43,255 bases of DNA from Candidatus Rokuibacteriota bacterium (GCA_003220535.1 QHSU01000021.1:1-43255), one strand, 5' to 3'. Numbered from the stretch's first letter, positions 1 to 8,027 are shown. Notes: generated by a model from the letters alone, not told the origin. Made by a program: numbers and translations.

Positions 1-257
1 TCGCGCAGGGAGGCCGTGTCGTAGTTGACCGACCGCGTGTGGCTCTTGACGTTGTACTCCGGCCACGGCAGCCCGGGCACGGCGCTCTGCCCGACCGCGT
101 AGACCCCGCCATTCCCGGTGTACTGGATCGACTTGACCGTGGACGCGCCCAGGGCCTTCGCCACGTCGTTCAGGTCGGCGTGGGCGTCCTGGACCGAGGC
201 GGCAAGTGGCGAGACCAGCAGCACAATGGCGGCGATCAGTCCGAGGATCCTATGCAT
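1..257 (-). CDS. Exported protein, N-terminal part only (cut by window edge)
   Basis: The reading frame runs off the left edge, so only about 85 residues are seen. It opens with ATG at 257 and a signal peptide: MHRILGLIAAIVLLVSPLAA, then a likely cleavage before VQDAHAD. The mature start (LNDVAKALGASTVKSIQYTG, then a PWPEYNVKSHTRSVNY stretch) resembles the N-terminal segment that precedes the catalytic domain in some exported MBL-fold hydrolases of environmental bacteria; this is a memory-based resemblance and the catalytic part is not in the window. An AGGAGAG-like ribosome-binding site lies just upstream. It follows the receiver-domain gene by about 29 nt on the same strand, so it may be the last gene of the 1-2723 group. 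Confidence 0.6.
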   Translation of the reverse strand, partial: MHRILGLIAAIVLLVSPLAASVQDAHADLNDVAKALGASTVKSIQYTGNGGVYAVGQSAVPGLPWPEYNVKSHTRSVNYDTASLR

Positions 258-286
258 GGGGCTCTCCTTCGGCAAATGGTGAGGGG

Positions 287-685
287 CTAAGTCAACACCT
301 GACGCACTCTCGCGGCGAGCGCGTCCGGCGTGAACGGCTTGGCAATGAACGGGTATCCCGAGGCAGCGGCGTCAAAGACCGTGGAGCCCGACATGAGGAG
401 CACCCTCGTCTGGGGGCTGATCGCCTGTACCCGCCGCGCGAGTTCCGTGCCCGTCATCACGGGCATGACAACGTCGGCGAGCAGTAGGCGAATCGCGTGC
501 TTCTCGGTCAGCTGCAAGGCCTCCTGGGGATCTCCGGTGTCGAGGACGGTGTACCCCTTCATCTGCAGCATCTCTCGTACGACGACTCGGACGCGGTCTT
601 GGTCATCAATGACCAGAATGGTCTCTGCGTCTGACCCGCCCTCAGTTGGCGGTGACGCGTTAGCGCGAGGATTGGAGCCGGGCAC
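287..685 (-). CDS. Single-domain response regulator (CheY-like receiver)
   Basis: This 132-residue protein is one receiver domain with no output domain. The acidic pair is D27-D28 (ILVIDDQ), the phospho-acceptor is D71 (LLLADVVMP), the switch Ser is S99 (LLMSGST) and the conserved Lys is K116 (IAKPFTP). It probably takes a phosphoryl group from a histidine kinase and acts by protein contact; no kinase is encoded nearby. The start is GTG at 685 with GGAG about 7 nt upstream. The first ~20 residues (Pro/Ser/Gly-rich) are not part of the fold, so a later start is possible but none has a better ribosome-binding site. It lies 15 nt behind the methyltransferase gene and is probably co-transcribed. 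Confidence 0.88.
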   Translation of the reverse strand: MPGSNPRANASPPTEGGSDAETILVIDDQDRVRVVVREMLQMKGYTVLDTGDPQEALQLTEKHAIRLLLADVVMPVMTGTELARRVQAISPQTRVLLMSGSTVFDAAASGYPFIAKPFTPDALAARVRQVLT

Positions 686-700
686 GCTCGACTCCGAGAA

Positions 701-1546
701 TCAAGCCGCGGCCGTCGAGCCGCAGTGAAACACGGTGATCGGATAGAGGCAGAAGTAGTCGGGGCTCCGCAGGATGTTCTTCGGCGAGTCCGGCTCACAC
801 AGTGAGGATCGCGCGTCCCAGTCGGCGGGCGCCAGGAGCTCACGCAGGCGGGCGCCCCAGTTTCGCGTGAAGACCGTGTTCTGGATGTAGTCGTGGTCGG
901 CCGCGCCGAGCGGGGCACGGCGCTGCAGGAGGTAGTTCCGCACGGCGACATCGGTGAGGCCGACCGCCCGGAGCGACGCGAGGGTGGTCTGGCGACGCTC
1001 CTGGAACGAGCGCCCGCCGCCCTCGTCGAGGGTGCGACGAATCTCGGCGAGCTGGATTCGGCGCTCGAGCTCGGGGTGCCCGGGCAGGAACAGCGCGGAG
1101 AGCACCTGTGACTCCTTGATGATGATCTGCCCTCCGGGGCGAACCACACGCCGAAATTCCCGCAGGGCCCGCTCCGTCTCCACGATGTGGTGGAGCACGT
1201 CCCCGCACCACAGCCAGTCGACGCTCCGGTCAGGGAGCGGGATGCTCGTGCCGTCGCCCTGGCGAAACTCCAGGCGCCCGGACTCGAGCTGGCCACCCAC
1301 CATGGCTCGGGCAGCCTCGACGCGCTCTGTCTCCGGCTCGATGCCGGCCACGCGGCCCGCGCTCCCGACGGCTTCCGCCAGCCAGAGGGCGTACAGCCCG
1401 ACGCCGCAGCCCACATCGAGGCCGCGTGAACCCTGGGGCAGGCTGAGCTCAGCGATGATCCGTCGAGCCTCGGGCGCCTGAAAGCGGTTCATGCGCTCGA
1501 GCGACTTCTCTGGTCCTTCGCTTTCGGCGCCGCGCTGGTGACTCAC
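701..1546 (-). CDS. Class I SAM-dependent methyltransferase
   Basis: This 281-residue protein has a Rossmann-type methyltransferase core at about residues 40-150. Motif I is LDVGCGVGLYALWLAE, the acidic end of strand 2 is in VAGIEPETE, and motifs II/III are DWLWCGDVLHHI and VRPGGQIIIKE. The Methyltransf_11/25-like layout is clear; the C-terminal ~120 residues give no substrate clue. The start is GTG at 1546, 4 nt after the TGA of the upstream binding-protein gene, which suggests translational coupling; an internal ATG at residue 19 is an alternative. It lies between a LivK-type binding protein and a lone receiver domain. The substrate is unknown; the family acts on small molecules, lipids or quinones. 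Confidence 0.88.
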   Translation of the reverse strand: MSHQRGAESEGPEKSLERMNRFQAPEARRIIAELSLPQGSRGLDVGCGVGLYALWLAEAVGSAGRVAGIEPETERVEAARAMVGGQLESGRLEFRQGDGTSIPLPDRSVDWLWCGDVLHHIVETERALREFRRVVRPGGQIIIKESQVLSALFLPGHPELERRIQLAEIRRTLDEGGGRSFQERRQTTLASLRAVGLTDVAVRNYLLQRRAPLGAADHDYIQNTVFTRNWGARLRELLAPADWDARSSLCEPDSPKNILRSPDYFCLYPITVFHCGSTAAA

Positions 1547-1550
1547 TCGA

Positions 1551-2723
1551 TCAGTTGTGCGGCGCCGGCAGCTGAATGAGGAGCGTCGCCACGCCGTCTT
1601 TAACCTCCGAGAACGGCATCGGATAGACGATCTGCTGGCCGATGCCGTAGAAATCCTTGCCGCCGAAGTGGGCCCTGCCCCAGAGGTTGTCGAACTCCAC
1701 GGTGCGCATGGCCTCGCCGATCTTCTTCGGGTCGAGGCTCTGAGCCTTCTTGATGGCAGCCACGAAGGCGAAGGCGGGGTTGGTGAAGTCGATGCTCGTT
1801 GCGTTCCACTCGCCGAATTTCTTCGTGTAGCGCTGCTGCCAGCTCTTCAGCTTCTCCGGCAACGGGGTTTGCACGTAGCCGTGCACCCACATGCCCTCGG
1901 TGTTCTCCTTGCCGGCAATGCTCGCCACCACCGAGCTGTCGATCTGATGGAGCGCGACGAATCGGCCCTTGAAGCCGAGCTCACGGGCCTGCTTGACGAT
2001 CAGGCCGACGCTGCCCGCCGGCGAGGCCATGACGCTGATGGCGTCCGGCTTCTGGGCCATCAGCCGCAGCAGGATGGGGTTGAATTCGGTCACGCCGCGC
2101 TCAAAGAACTCTTTGGCGACGACCGCGTAACCCAGCTTCTGGATGAAGTTCGTCTCCACCTTCACCGACCACCAGCCCGTATCGTCGTTCGGCGCGATCG
2201 AGGCGACGCGTTTGATCTGTGGCTGATGCTCCTTGATCCACTTCCAGAACGTCGTGGTCTCGGGCGGCGCCGGGAAACACTGGAACGTGAGGGGGTTTTT
2301 CGGGCTTACGAGGCCCTCGGCATACGCGAGGGTCAGCGCCAGAACCCCCGCTTCGTTGACGGCCTCTTCGTTCGCCTTGGCCACCGCTCCCCCGAGGATG
2401 GAGATGTACTTCACGCCATCCTTGACGATGAGCCGATTGACCGTCGCTACGCCTTCGGCGATGACGTACTTGTGATCGTACGTCACGACCTCGAGCCGGT
2501 ACTTCTTACCACCTACCTCGAGGCCACCCTGGCTGTTGATCTCGTCGAAGACGAGCTCGGTCGCCTGCTTGTGGGGAATGCCCCATGGCGCGGCGGGGCC
2601 GGACAGTGGCGTCGAGATGCCGAACTTGATGACATCCGCGGCGCTGGCAGTCCCCGTGCCGACGGTCGTGAGGAGCGTCGCTGCGACGAGCGCAACCCAT
2701 GTCATGGGGATCGATGGCTTCAT
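1551..2723 (-). CDS. ABC transporter substrate-binding protein, LivK-like (Peripla_BP_6)
   Basis: This 390-residue protein has a Sec signal peptide (TWVALVAATLLTTVGTGTASA, cleavage near ASA-AD). The mature protein begins VIKFGISTPLSGPAAPWG, the usual opening of type I periplasmic binding proteins of the branched-chain amino acid family. It should bind a small organic ligand in the periplasm and deliver it to a LivHMGF-type permease. No permease or ATPase gene is in the window, so the partner lies elsewhere or the protein has another role. ATG at 2723 has GGGAGGG about 6 nt upstream. It heads a tight minus-strand group (methyltransferase, receiver). In environmental genomes this family also binds aromatic acids and amides, so the ligand cannot be named. 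Confidence 0.92.
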   Translation of the reverse strand: MKPSIPMTWVALVAATLLTTVGTGTASAADVIKFGISTPLSGPAAPWGIPHKQATELVFDEINSQGGLEVGGKKYRLEVVTYDHKYVIAEGVATVNRLIVKDGVKYISILGGAVAKANEEAVNEAGVLALTLAYAEGLVSPKNPLTFQCFPAPPETTTFWKWIKEHQPQIKRVASIAPNDDTGWWSVKVETNFIQKLGYAVVAKEFFERGVTEFNPILLRLMAQKPDAISVMASPAGSVGLIVKQARELGFKGRFVALHQIDSSVVASIAGKENTEGMWVHGYVQTPLPEKLKSWQQRYTKKFGEWNATSIDFTNPAFAFVAAIKKAQSLDPKKIGEAMRTVEFDNLWGRAHFGGKDFYGIGQQIVYPMPFSEVKDGVATLLIQLPAPHN

Positions 2724-2890
2724 CGCCGTTCCCTCCCGCGGATTGTTCGAGTGAAGGCGTCAGACCACCGCGGACCACGCGGCCCGCCGTCCAGGGTGCC
2801 CGGGATCGTAGCACGCGATGACGACACAGTGCCAGGTGCGCCGTAGCGCGGGGCCAACAGTTGGTGTATGCATGATGCCCGAGGGCGACC
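2724..2890. promoter_or_regulatory. Divergent intergenic region with a small dyad
   Basis: This 167-bp gap separates the LivK-like gene (minus) from the FAD monooxygenase (plus), so both promoters should lie here. An 11-bp perfect dyad, CCAACAGTTGG at 2854-2864, lies about 27 nt before the plus-strand ATG. It is short, and a regulator site is only a possibility. No convincing -35/-10 pair was found by eye. Confidence 0.25.
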
Positions 2891-4168
2891 ATGGACGGCG
2901 CGGGCGTCCGGTGGGACTACGACGTGGCGGTCATCGGCGGGGGGCCGGGCGGCTCCAGTGCCGCCACCGCGCTGGCCAGGCGCGGCCGGAGCGTCGTCGT
3001 GCTGGAGCGCGAACGGTTTCCGCGCTTCCACATCGGCGAATCACAGCTGCCGTGGACCAACGAGATCCTCCACGCCTTGGGCGCGCGCGACATCATCGCG
3101 ACGTCCGGGTTCGTCGAGAAGTGGGGCGCGAGCTTCCGGCCGCCCGACGGGGCGGCCGAGCAGTACGCCGACTTTCAGACCGCCCTGGAGACGCCGAGGC
3201 CCCAGACGTTTCAGGTCTTGCGGGAGAAATTCGACGAGATCCTGCTCCGTCATTCCGAGAAGTGCGGCGCCCGGGTGCTCGAAGAGCATCGACTCCTCGA
3301 TGCGGCCTTCGACCGCGACGGCATCACGCTTCATTTCGCGGACCGGCTCGGCGGCAACGGCACGCTGCGGGCGGGAGTCATGGTCGATGCGTCGGGACGG
3401 ACCGGCGTGCTGGTGAAGCGCTTCGGCCGCCACGAGCACGACCCGCTCCTGCTCAACATCGCGGTCCACGCGCAGTACGAGGGCATTCCCCGCGCGACGG
3501 GCCGGCGGGCCGGGGACATCCGGATGTTCACGCGCCCGGACATGGGCTGGCTGTGGTTCATCCCGCTCTCGGATACCGTCATCAGCGTCGGGGCCGTCAT
3601 CCCGCAGGCGGTTCACCGGCGCCAATCCAGGCCCACGCCGGAGGAGAGCCTGGCCCACTATCTGGCCGACACGCCGGCCGCCGCGCCACTGCTCGAGCGG
3701 GCACAGCGCGTCTCCCCAGCGCGGTTCGACGCCGACTATTCCTATCTCGCCACCCGGATGGCCGGGGACCGATGGGTCGCGGTCGGCGACGCGGCGGCGT
3801 TCCTGGACCCCATCTTCTCCACCGGCGTGATGCTGGCCATGCAGGGAGGTCTCGAAGCGGCGGAGGCCATCGACGCCGGGCTGCGCGCGGGCGACGTGTC
3901 GGCGCGGGCCTTCGCCCGCTACGAGCGCGGCGTGCGCCGCCGCTACCACCACTTCCGCCGATTCGCGGTCGGGTTCTACGATCCCGCCTTCCGCGAGTTG
4001 TGGTATTCGCGCCCGCCGTTCACGAGCATCTTCCACGCCGTCGTGTCCGTGCTGGCGGGGAACTGGCGCCCCTCGGTGGCGACCCGGGCGCTAGTCGAGA
4101 TGTTCTTCGCGGTCGTCGCCGTGAAACGCGTTCTCCGAACGTTCGGGCGCACGCGACGCGTTCGCTAG
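2891..4168 (+). CDS. FAD-dependent monooxygenase with flavin-halogenase signatures
   Basis: This 425-residue protein has an N-terminal FAD-binding fold (VAVIGGGPGGSSAATALARR, residues 12-31) and the FPRFHIGES segment (43-51) typical of the tryptophan-halogenase/geranylgeranyl-reductase branch. It keeps WLWFIP at 220-225, which fits the WxWxIP motif of flavin halogenases, and K77 in GFVEKWGASF, which lines up by pattern with the catalytic Lys of CndH/PltA-type halogenases. A second FAD motif is WVAVGDAAAFLDPIFSTGV near residues 295-313. Known halogenases make hypohalous acid from FADH2, O2 and halide and need a flavin reductase, which is not seen here. Many non-halogenating relatives share these motifs, so halogenation is a hypothesis. 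ATG at 2891 follows a GAGGG site. It is a single-gene unit. Confidence 0.85.
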   Translation: MDGAGVRWDYDVAVIGGGPGGSSAATALARRGRSVVVLERERFPRFHIGESQLPWTNEILHALGARDIIATSGFVEKWGASFRPPDGAAEQYADFQTALETPRPQTFQVLREKFDEILLRHSEKCGARVLEEHRLLDAAFDRDGITLHFADRLGGNGTLRAGVMVDASGRTGVLVKRFGRHEHDPLLLNIAVHAQYEGIPRATGRRAGDIRMFTRPDMGWLWFIPLSDTVISVGAVIPQAVHRRQSRPTPEESLAHYLADTPAAAPLLERAQRVSPARFDADYSYLATRMAGDRWVAVGDAAAFLDPIFSTGVMLAMQGGLEAAEAIDAGLRAGDVSARAFARYERGVRRRYHHFRRFAVGFYDPAFRELWYSRPPFTSIFHAVVSVLAGNWRPSVATRALVEMFFAVVAVKRVLRTFGRTRRVR

Positions 4169-4186
4169 ACGGCACCGCCCTGCCCG

Positions 4187-4294
4187 TCACGCGATCGCGT
4201 AGACGGTGTAGCTGACCTGGCCCGGCGTCCGTCGGCCGATCCCGACCGCCAGCACGCGGTTGAGCCAATCGTACGTCGCCGACGCCGTCTCGAA
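4187..4294 (-). pseudogene. C-terminal scrap of a DUF3237-family protein
   Basis: The minus strand encodes FETASATYDWLNRVLAVGIG followed by RRTPGQVSYTVYAIA and a stop at 4187. This matches, from memory of the family, the C-terminus of DUF3237 proteins (pattern F-T-A-P-Y-WLN-VG-G-R-VxYxVY). Intact members are about 150 residues; here the rest is missing and the upstream frame is taken up by the alpha/beta hydrolase gene. It lies just downstream of that gene in the same direction. It is best read as a decayed remnant. Confidence 0.5.
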
Positions 4295-4371
4295 GAGGGG
4301 CGCGGTCCCGGGCGCTGGCCCGCTACGGCACGCCCACCGCGTCGATCGTCCTCGCATCGAAGTCGCGGCCT

Positions 4372-5121
4372 CTACGGGCCGGCGCGAGGCGGAACTGAGT
4401 CGGTGTTCGGTATTCGGCGGAGCCACTCTCGGACCGGACCGATCGTTGCCTCTGGTCGCTCCAGGGTCGGAAGATGGCCACACCCGTCAAGTACGTCGAA
4501 GCGGGCCCCGGGAATGAGAGCACCCATCTCAGCCCCGTGCTGCACCGAGGCGAATCGATCGTCCCGACCCCAAACCAGAAGCGTCGGACAGCCGATGCGG
4601 GCCAAATCGGCCCGTCGATCAAGCCGGCCGAGAAGAGCGGTATTCTGTCGCAGGAACACCCCCGGACCCGCCAGCCTTGCCATGCGACGAAAACCGCTCG
4701 TTGCGCTGACAGCGTGGGGCCCGCCCTCGTAAGCGATCGTGGTCGCCAGTTCCTCGACGACAGCGTCGAACTCTCCCCTCTGCACGTGATCGTTACGCAG
4801 GCGCGCAGCGGTGGGATCGCTGTGAGGCCCCGGACTGCATCCCATCAGCCACAGCCCCATAACGCGCGACGGCGCTCTGGTGACCACCTCCAGTGCAAGA
4901 CTCCCTCCATAGGAGGTTCCCACGAGGAGAAAGTGGGGTGGGGCTTGCCGCAGGACCGATGTCGCCGATTCCGCCATGGTCGCCTCAGCCACCATCAACG
5001 TCATCGGATCGACGAGATCGCGCAGTGCTTCGATCTGTGGGTGGTACAGCTCGTCGTTGCACAGCATCGCCGGGAGAAACACCATCGTCAGCCGTTCGGT
5101 ATCGTCCCTGGCTCGAGACAC
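4372..5121 (-). CDS. Alpha/beta hydrolase
   Basis: This 249-residue soluble protein has the complete hydrolase triad: the nucleophile elbow GTSYGGS (about residues 68-74), the acid in LLVWGRDDRFAS (about 186-197) and the His in DGCGHLPTLERP (about 213-224). The N-terminal strand FLPAMLCNDELYHPQ supplies the oxyanion-hole region. It should hydrolyse a small ester, lactone or similar bond; the cap region is too generic to name a substrate. The start is GTG at 5121, 3 nt past the stop of the HAD hydrolase gene, so the two are almost surely co-transcribed. A later ATG at residue 13 is also possible. Confidence 0.9.
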   Translation of the reverse strand: MSRARDDTERLTMVFLPAMLCNDELYHPQIEALRDLVDPMTLMVAEATMAESATSVLRQAPPHFLLVGTSYGGSLALEVVTRAPSRVMGLWLMGCSPGPHSDPTAARLRNDHVQRGEFDAVVEELATTIAYEGGPHAVSATSGFRRMARLAGPGVFLRQNTALLGRLDRRADLARIGCPTLLVWGRDDRFASVQHGAEMGALIPGARFDVLDGCGHLPTLERPEATIGPVREWLRRIPNTDSVPPRAGP

Positions 5122-5124
5122 TGT

Positions 5125-5751
5125 CTATTCCGACAGGGAGCGCACCGACCGCACCAGTCGCGACACTGCATCCGCACCAGCAAAGTGGAACGTTTGGATG
5201 CCGAGTCTGGCGGCTCCCTCGATGTTCTCGATTCGATCATCGACAAAGAGCGCACGACTGGGTTCCACACTCAGACGGGACAAGCACATCTGAAAGATCA
5301 CCGGATCAGGTTTCGCAGCCCCAACCTCGCATGAGACGACCACCACGTCGAACCACCCCTCGAGTGGGCGATCTGTTCGGATCCGCGCCATCGCTTCGGG
5401 AACTCCGTTCGAGAGGAACGCCGTGCGGCCCCCTTTGACCCGAAAGGACTGCGCCAGATCCCACACTTCCTCCCGGTACTCGGTCCACGAGCCTACATCC
5501 GCTTCGACTAATCGAGCGATGACGGCTTCCTGATCCAAGGCGCCGGATAACCGGCCCAGCGTCTCCAGGACCCGTCGCCAGTACTCCGCTGCCGGCAGCC
5601 CCGCGTCGTACGAGTGGCGATGCCGCCAGTAGGCATCGCGGAAGACCTGGGTCGGGACTCCGGCATGCGCGGCCATCGCCTCGAACCAGTCCTCGCGTTG
5701 TGGATGAGTGAGGACGTTTCCGTAATCGAGAATCAACGCTTCGAGCGGCAT
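5125..5751 (-). CDS. HAD-family hydrolase (subfamily IA, YihX-like)
   Basis: This 208-residue protein carries the four HAD motifs: I, LILDYGNVLT (nucleophile D9, with G in place of the usual second Asp, as in YihX-type enzymes); II, TAFLSNG; III, the Lys in GAAKPDPVIF; IV, LFVDDRIENIEGA. The segment between motifs I and II is helical and forms the small cap. Its likely reaction is hydrolysis of a phosphate ester such as a sugar phosphate, or of a C-halogen bond, in the cytoplasm. It precedes the alpha/beta hydrolase gene by 3 nt. ATG at 5751 has no strong ribosome-binding site. The LysR gene upstream is on the same strand, 121 bp away. Confidence 0.9.
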   Translation of the reverse strand: MPLEALILDYGNVLTHPQREDWFEAMAAHAGVPTQVFRDAYWRHRHSYDAGLPAAEYWRRVLETLGRLSGALDQEAVIARLVEADVGSWTEYREEVWDLAQSFRVKGGRTAFLSNGVPEAMARIRTDRPLEGWFDVVVVSCEVGAAKPDPVIFQMCLSRLSVEPSRALFVDDRIENIEGAARLGIQTFHFAGADAVSRLVRSVRSLSE

Positions 5752-5872
5752 GCCGACAGCAAAGTATCACGCGATAACGACACGCGCCCACGACCTCCAG
5801 TGAACTCGACCGACCGCTGATTTCCTTCCACTCAGGAATGCATTGGAGGGAGCCCGAGTTCCGCCCTTCCAC

Positions 5873-6835
5873 TCAACTGCCCCCGTGGGCTGGCACAGCG
5901 CCCGCGGCGGGTCGCCGGACTTCGCGCGTCAGCCTGAGTTGGTGGCCCGGGTACGAGTGTCGCGTGTATTCGACCAATGTCTTGAGGAAGCTCTCGCCGT
6001 GAGGCGGAAGATAACGCCGGGGGTCCCAAACGACCCGCACCCATCCTCCAAGAGGCTGTGCGCCTTGCACGAGGCCAGCGACAGCGATGCCCGTCCGATT
6101 CAACGTGACCACCGAGGGGACGATCGCCACGCCGTGGCCGGCTGCAGCCAGCGCGATCAGTGACTGAGGCGACTGACTCTCCAGAAGCACCCGCGGCTCG
6201 GCTCGCGCTGCAGAGCACGCGGCCTGGAACAGCTGACGCGTCTGAAATTCAGGCCCGAGGATCAGCAGCGTCTCGCCCTGGAGGTCCAACACGGTGAGCA
6301 CGCGCCTCGACGCAAGCCGATGTCGGCGGGACATGACGGCGAGGACTCGGAGCGGGTAAAGCAAGGCGCTCTGGAGCGGCTCGACGACCTTCAAGGCCGG
6401 GATCGCGAGGTGGATCTCGCCCTGCTCGACCATGCGGAGCAATCGATCGCCACCGCCCTCGAAGAGTCGTATTTCCACCTCCGGATGCCGCCGCCCGTAG
6501 AGTGTTAGTACGTGCGGCATCCCCGCCTCGAGGAATTGCGGCGTCGCACCCACTCGCAGGACGCCGCCCTTGCCACCACCGAGCGCCACGGCGCGCTCCC
6601 GCAGCGACTCCGACTCCGCGAGCAGGTGGCGGCTGCGCGCGAGTATTTCGCGACCGTCGGCGGCGAGGGCGATTCGTCGTCCGATGCGATCGAACAGCTG
6701 AACGCCAAGAAAGCGCTCGAGGTCGCGAATCTGACGGGACAGCGCCGGCTGGCTTACGTGAAGCCGCCGCGCCGCGACCGCCATGCTCCCTGCTTCAGCG
6801 ATGGCCACGAAGTGCGCGAGCCGTCTGAGGTCCAT
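5873..6835 (-). CDS. LysR-family transcriptional regulator
   Basis: This 320-residue protein has the LysR winged helix-turn-helix at residues 1-60 (RLAHFVAIAEAGSMAVAARR, then LHVSQPALSRQIRDLE) and a periplasmic-binding-like effector domain from about residue 90 on (VLRVGATPQFLEAGM). It is divergent from an exported cupin gene, and the 148 bp between the two starts hold a 6+6 dyad (6874-6893) suitable for a LysR dimer. It therefore probably controls its own gene and the cupin, and possibly the HAD-hydrolase pair downstream. The effector is unknown. ATG at 6835 has AGGGG 6 nt upstream. Confidence 0.95.
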   Translation of the reverse strand: MDLRRLAHFVAIAEAGSMAVAARRLHVSQPALSRQIRDLERFLGVQLFDRIGRRIALAADGREILARSRHLLAESESLRERAVALGGGKGGVLRVGATPQFLEAGMPHVLTLYGRRHPEVEIRLFEGGGDRLLRMVEQGEIHLAIPALKVVEPLQSALLYPLRVLAVMSRRHRLASRRVLTVLDLQGETLLILGPEFQTRQLFQAACSAARAEPRVLLESQSPQSLIALAAAGHGVAIVPSVVTLNRTGIAVAGLVQGAQPLGGWVRVVWDPRRYLPPHGESFLKTLVEYTRHSYPGHQLRLTREVRRPAAGAVPAHGGS

Positions 6836-6873
6836 GGAACCCCTGATGCGTCTTCTGCATCGATCTTAGCCGT

Positions 6874-6893
6874 TATTTCTATTGGACGAAATA
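6874..6893. promoter_or_regulatory. Probable LysR operator
   Basis: TATTTC-N8-GAAATA is a perfect 6+6 inverted repeat in an AT-rich island within GC-rich DNA. It contains the T-N11-A pattern of LysR boxes and lies 39 bp upstream of the LysR start and 90 bp upstream of the divergent cupin start. Binding by the adjacent LysR protein is inference from position and symmetry. Confidence 0.6.
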
Positions 6894-6983
6894 GGGGCCG
6901 CGGGTTAGGAGAAAGACGGCCGCAGCGCGACACGGGTGTTCGCGCTGACCATTGACCGTCTTGACCATGTGAAGGAGGCCACA

Positions 6984-7472
6984 ATGCGATGGAGAACGAC
7001 CCTGCTTACGATGCTCGCTTGGAGCGTTGCGGTGCCGACCCTGGCCGTCGCGACGCCCCCGGCGGGCGTCGTCTCCAACGTGATCGTGGCCCAGGGCGCC
7101 ACGCTCGGCCCGGTCAAGGAACGGGCCGCTGTCGGTGATAGCTGGGCGGTCCTTCTCGAAGACAAGGGCCAATCCGAGTTCTATTTCCAGGATCTGGTCG
7201 TTGGCCCTGGCGGTTACACCGGGTGGCATAGCCATCCCGGGCTCCTGCTGATTACGGTCAAGGAGGGCAGCCTGGAGTTCTACGATAAGGAGTGCGTCAG
7301 GCACATCTACGCGGCCGGTCAGTCTTTCACCGAGGGCGCGGAGCCGCACGCCGCCTTGAATCGTGGGACAGGTAATGCGCGCCTGCTGGTGGCCTACATC
7401 GTCAAGAAGGGGGAACCACGGCGCATCGAGGCACCCCAGCCGGAATGCGGTGCGGCCCTGCGCATTCCGTGA
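6984..7472 (+). CDS. Exported single-domain cupin protein
   Basis: This 162-residue protein has a signal peptide (MRWRTTLLTMLAWSVAVPTL, cleavage near AVA-TP). The cupin barrel follows, with motif 1 in GGYTGWHSHPG (metal-type HSH), a Glu-rich strand (VKEGSLEFYD) and motif 2 in GQSFTEGAEPHAALN, whose His would be the third metal ligand. It may bind a metal and either catalyse a small-molecule reaction or act as a binding protein in the periplasm. The start chosen is ATG at 6984, with AAGGAGG 6 nt upstream; an upstream in-frame ATG at 6936 lacks both a site and a signal-peptide context. It is divergent from and probably controlled by the LysR protein. Confidence 0.9.
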   Translation: MRWRTTLLTMLAWSVAVPTLAVATPPAGVVSNVIVAQGATLGPVKERAAVGDSWAVLLEDKGQSEFYFQDLVVGPGGYTGWHSHPGLLLITVKEGSLEFYDKECVRHIYAAGQSFTEGAEPHAALNRGTGNARLLVAYIVKKGEPRRIEAPQPECGAALRIP

Positions 7473-7532
7473 CCCTCGCCCGCGACTGGCGCCGGTCCAG
7501 AAACCGAGCAAACAGCGGGTCCGAGGCTCGAA

Positions 7533-7612
7533 TCACTCAATGACTTGGTCTGCCCGCACCAGCAGCGACTGGGGATCGTGAGACCAAGCGCCTTCGCCGT
7601 CTTCAGGTTCAT
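7533..7612 (-). pseudogene. C-terminal remnant of a PF04392-type ABC binding protein (frameshifted)
   Basis: On the minus strand the sequence reads NLKTAKALGLTIP; after a single-base shift it continues QSLLVRADQVIE and a stop at 7533. This is the very typical C-terminus of ABC_sub_bind (PF04392) binding proteins. Nothing upstream extends the match, so it is an isolated tail. A second tail of the same family lies at 20741 and a head at 22467. Confidence 0.7.
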
Positions 7613-7651
7613 GACACGCGCGACGGCATCGGCCGCACAGCATGGAGAATG

Positions 7652-7858
7652 TCACGCCAAGAACAGAAGTGTGATGCTGCCGTCCGCGTTAACGACGACC
7701 CGCCGGTGACGAAGAGCGATCCATGTTCCCTTCGACGATCGCACCCACCACTGCTCCGTGCCGTCGGGGCTAACGATCCGCCCGTAGTCTCCGGGCGCGA
7801 ACGTGGCCTTCGCCGGTCGGTCTCCGTCGTCTCGGCGTTCCTGTGCAGTTCGTCTCAT
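7652..7858 (-). CDS. Small hypothetical protein
   Basis: This open frame of 68 codons has a plausible protein look: a charged N-terminus, then YGRIVSPDGTEQWWVRSSKG and a C-terminal VVVNADGSITLLFLA. The PDG-W-V-H-V-DGSIT spacing vaguely recalls short DUF6527-like proteins, but no firm family can be assigned. ATG at 7858 lacks a clear ribosome-binding site; the frame stays open to 7897. It lies among decayed DNA between a binding-protein tail and infA, so it may itself be non-functional. Confidence 0.4.
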   Translation of the reverse strand: MRRTAQERRDDGDRPAKATFAPGDYGRIVSPDGTEQWWVRSSKGTWIALRHRRVVVNADGSITLLFLA

Positions 7859-7935
7859 TGCCCGTCTAAATCCGACTCGACGACACGATCTCGGCATCCG
7901 GCGTCTTCAACGACTCACTTCTTCCGGTAAACGTT

Positions 7936-7959
7936 CGACCGATCTTTTCCTCTCGGTCG
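7936..7959 (-). terminator. Hairpin downstream of infA (weak terminator candidate)
   Basis: CGACCGA at 7936-7942 and TCGGTCG at 7953-7959 form a perfect 7-bp stem with a 10-nt loop, about 70 bp beyond the infA stop. There is no T-run on either side, so intrinsic termination is doubtful. Confidence 0.25.
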
Positions 7960-8027
7960 GGGGCCGAGACGCTCTCTTCGGTCGAGGCAATGATGATAGT
8001 TTTTCCTGAAGAGGGCGACCCGAACTT

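Noticed and set aside
2818..4215. Long alternative frames overlapping the FAD monooxygenase gene
   Set aside because: Arg-rich shadows typical of high-GC DNA without domain motifs.
7936..7959. Strong intrinsic terminator of infA
   Set aside because: The stem is perfect but no T-run follows on either strand, and it lies 70 bp from the stop.
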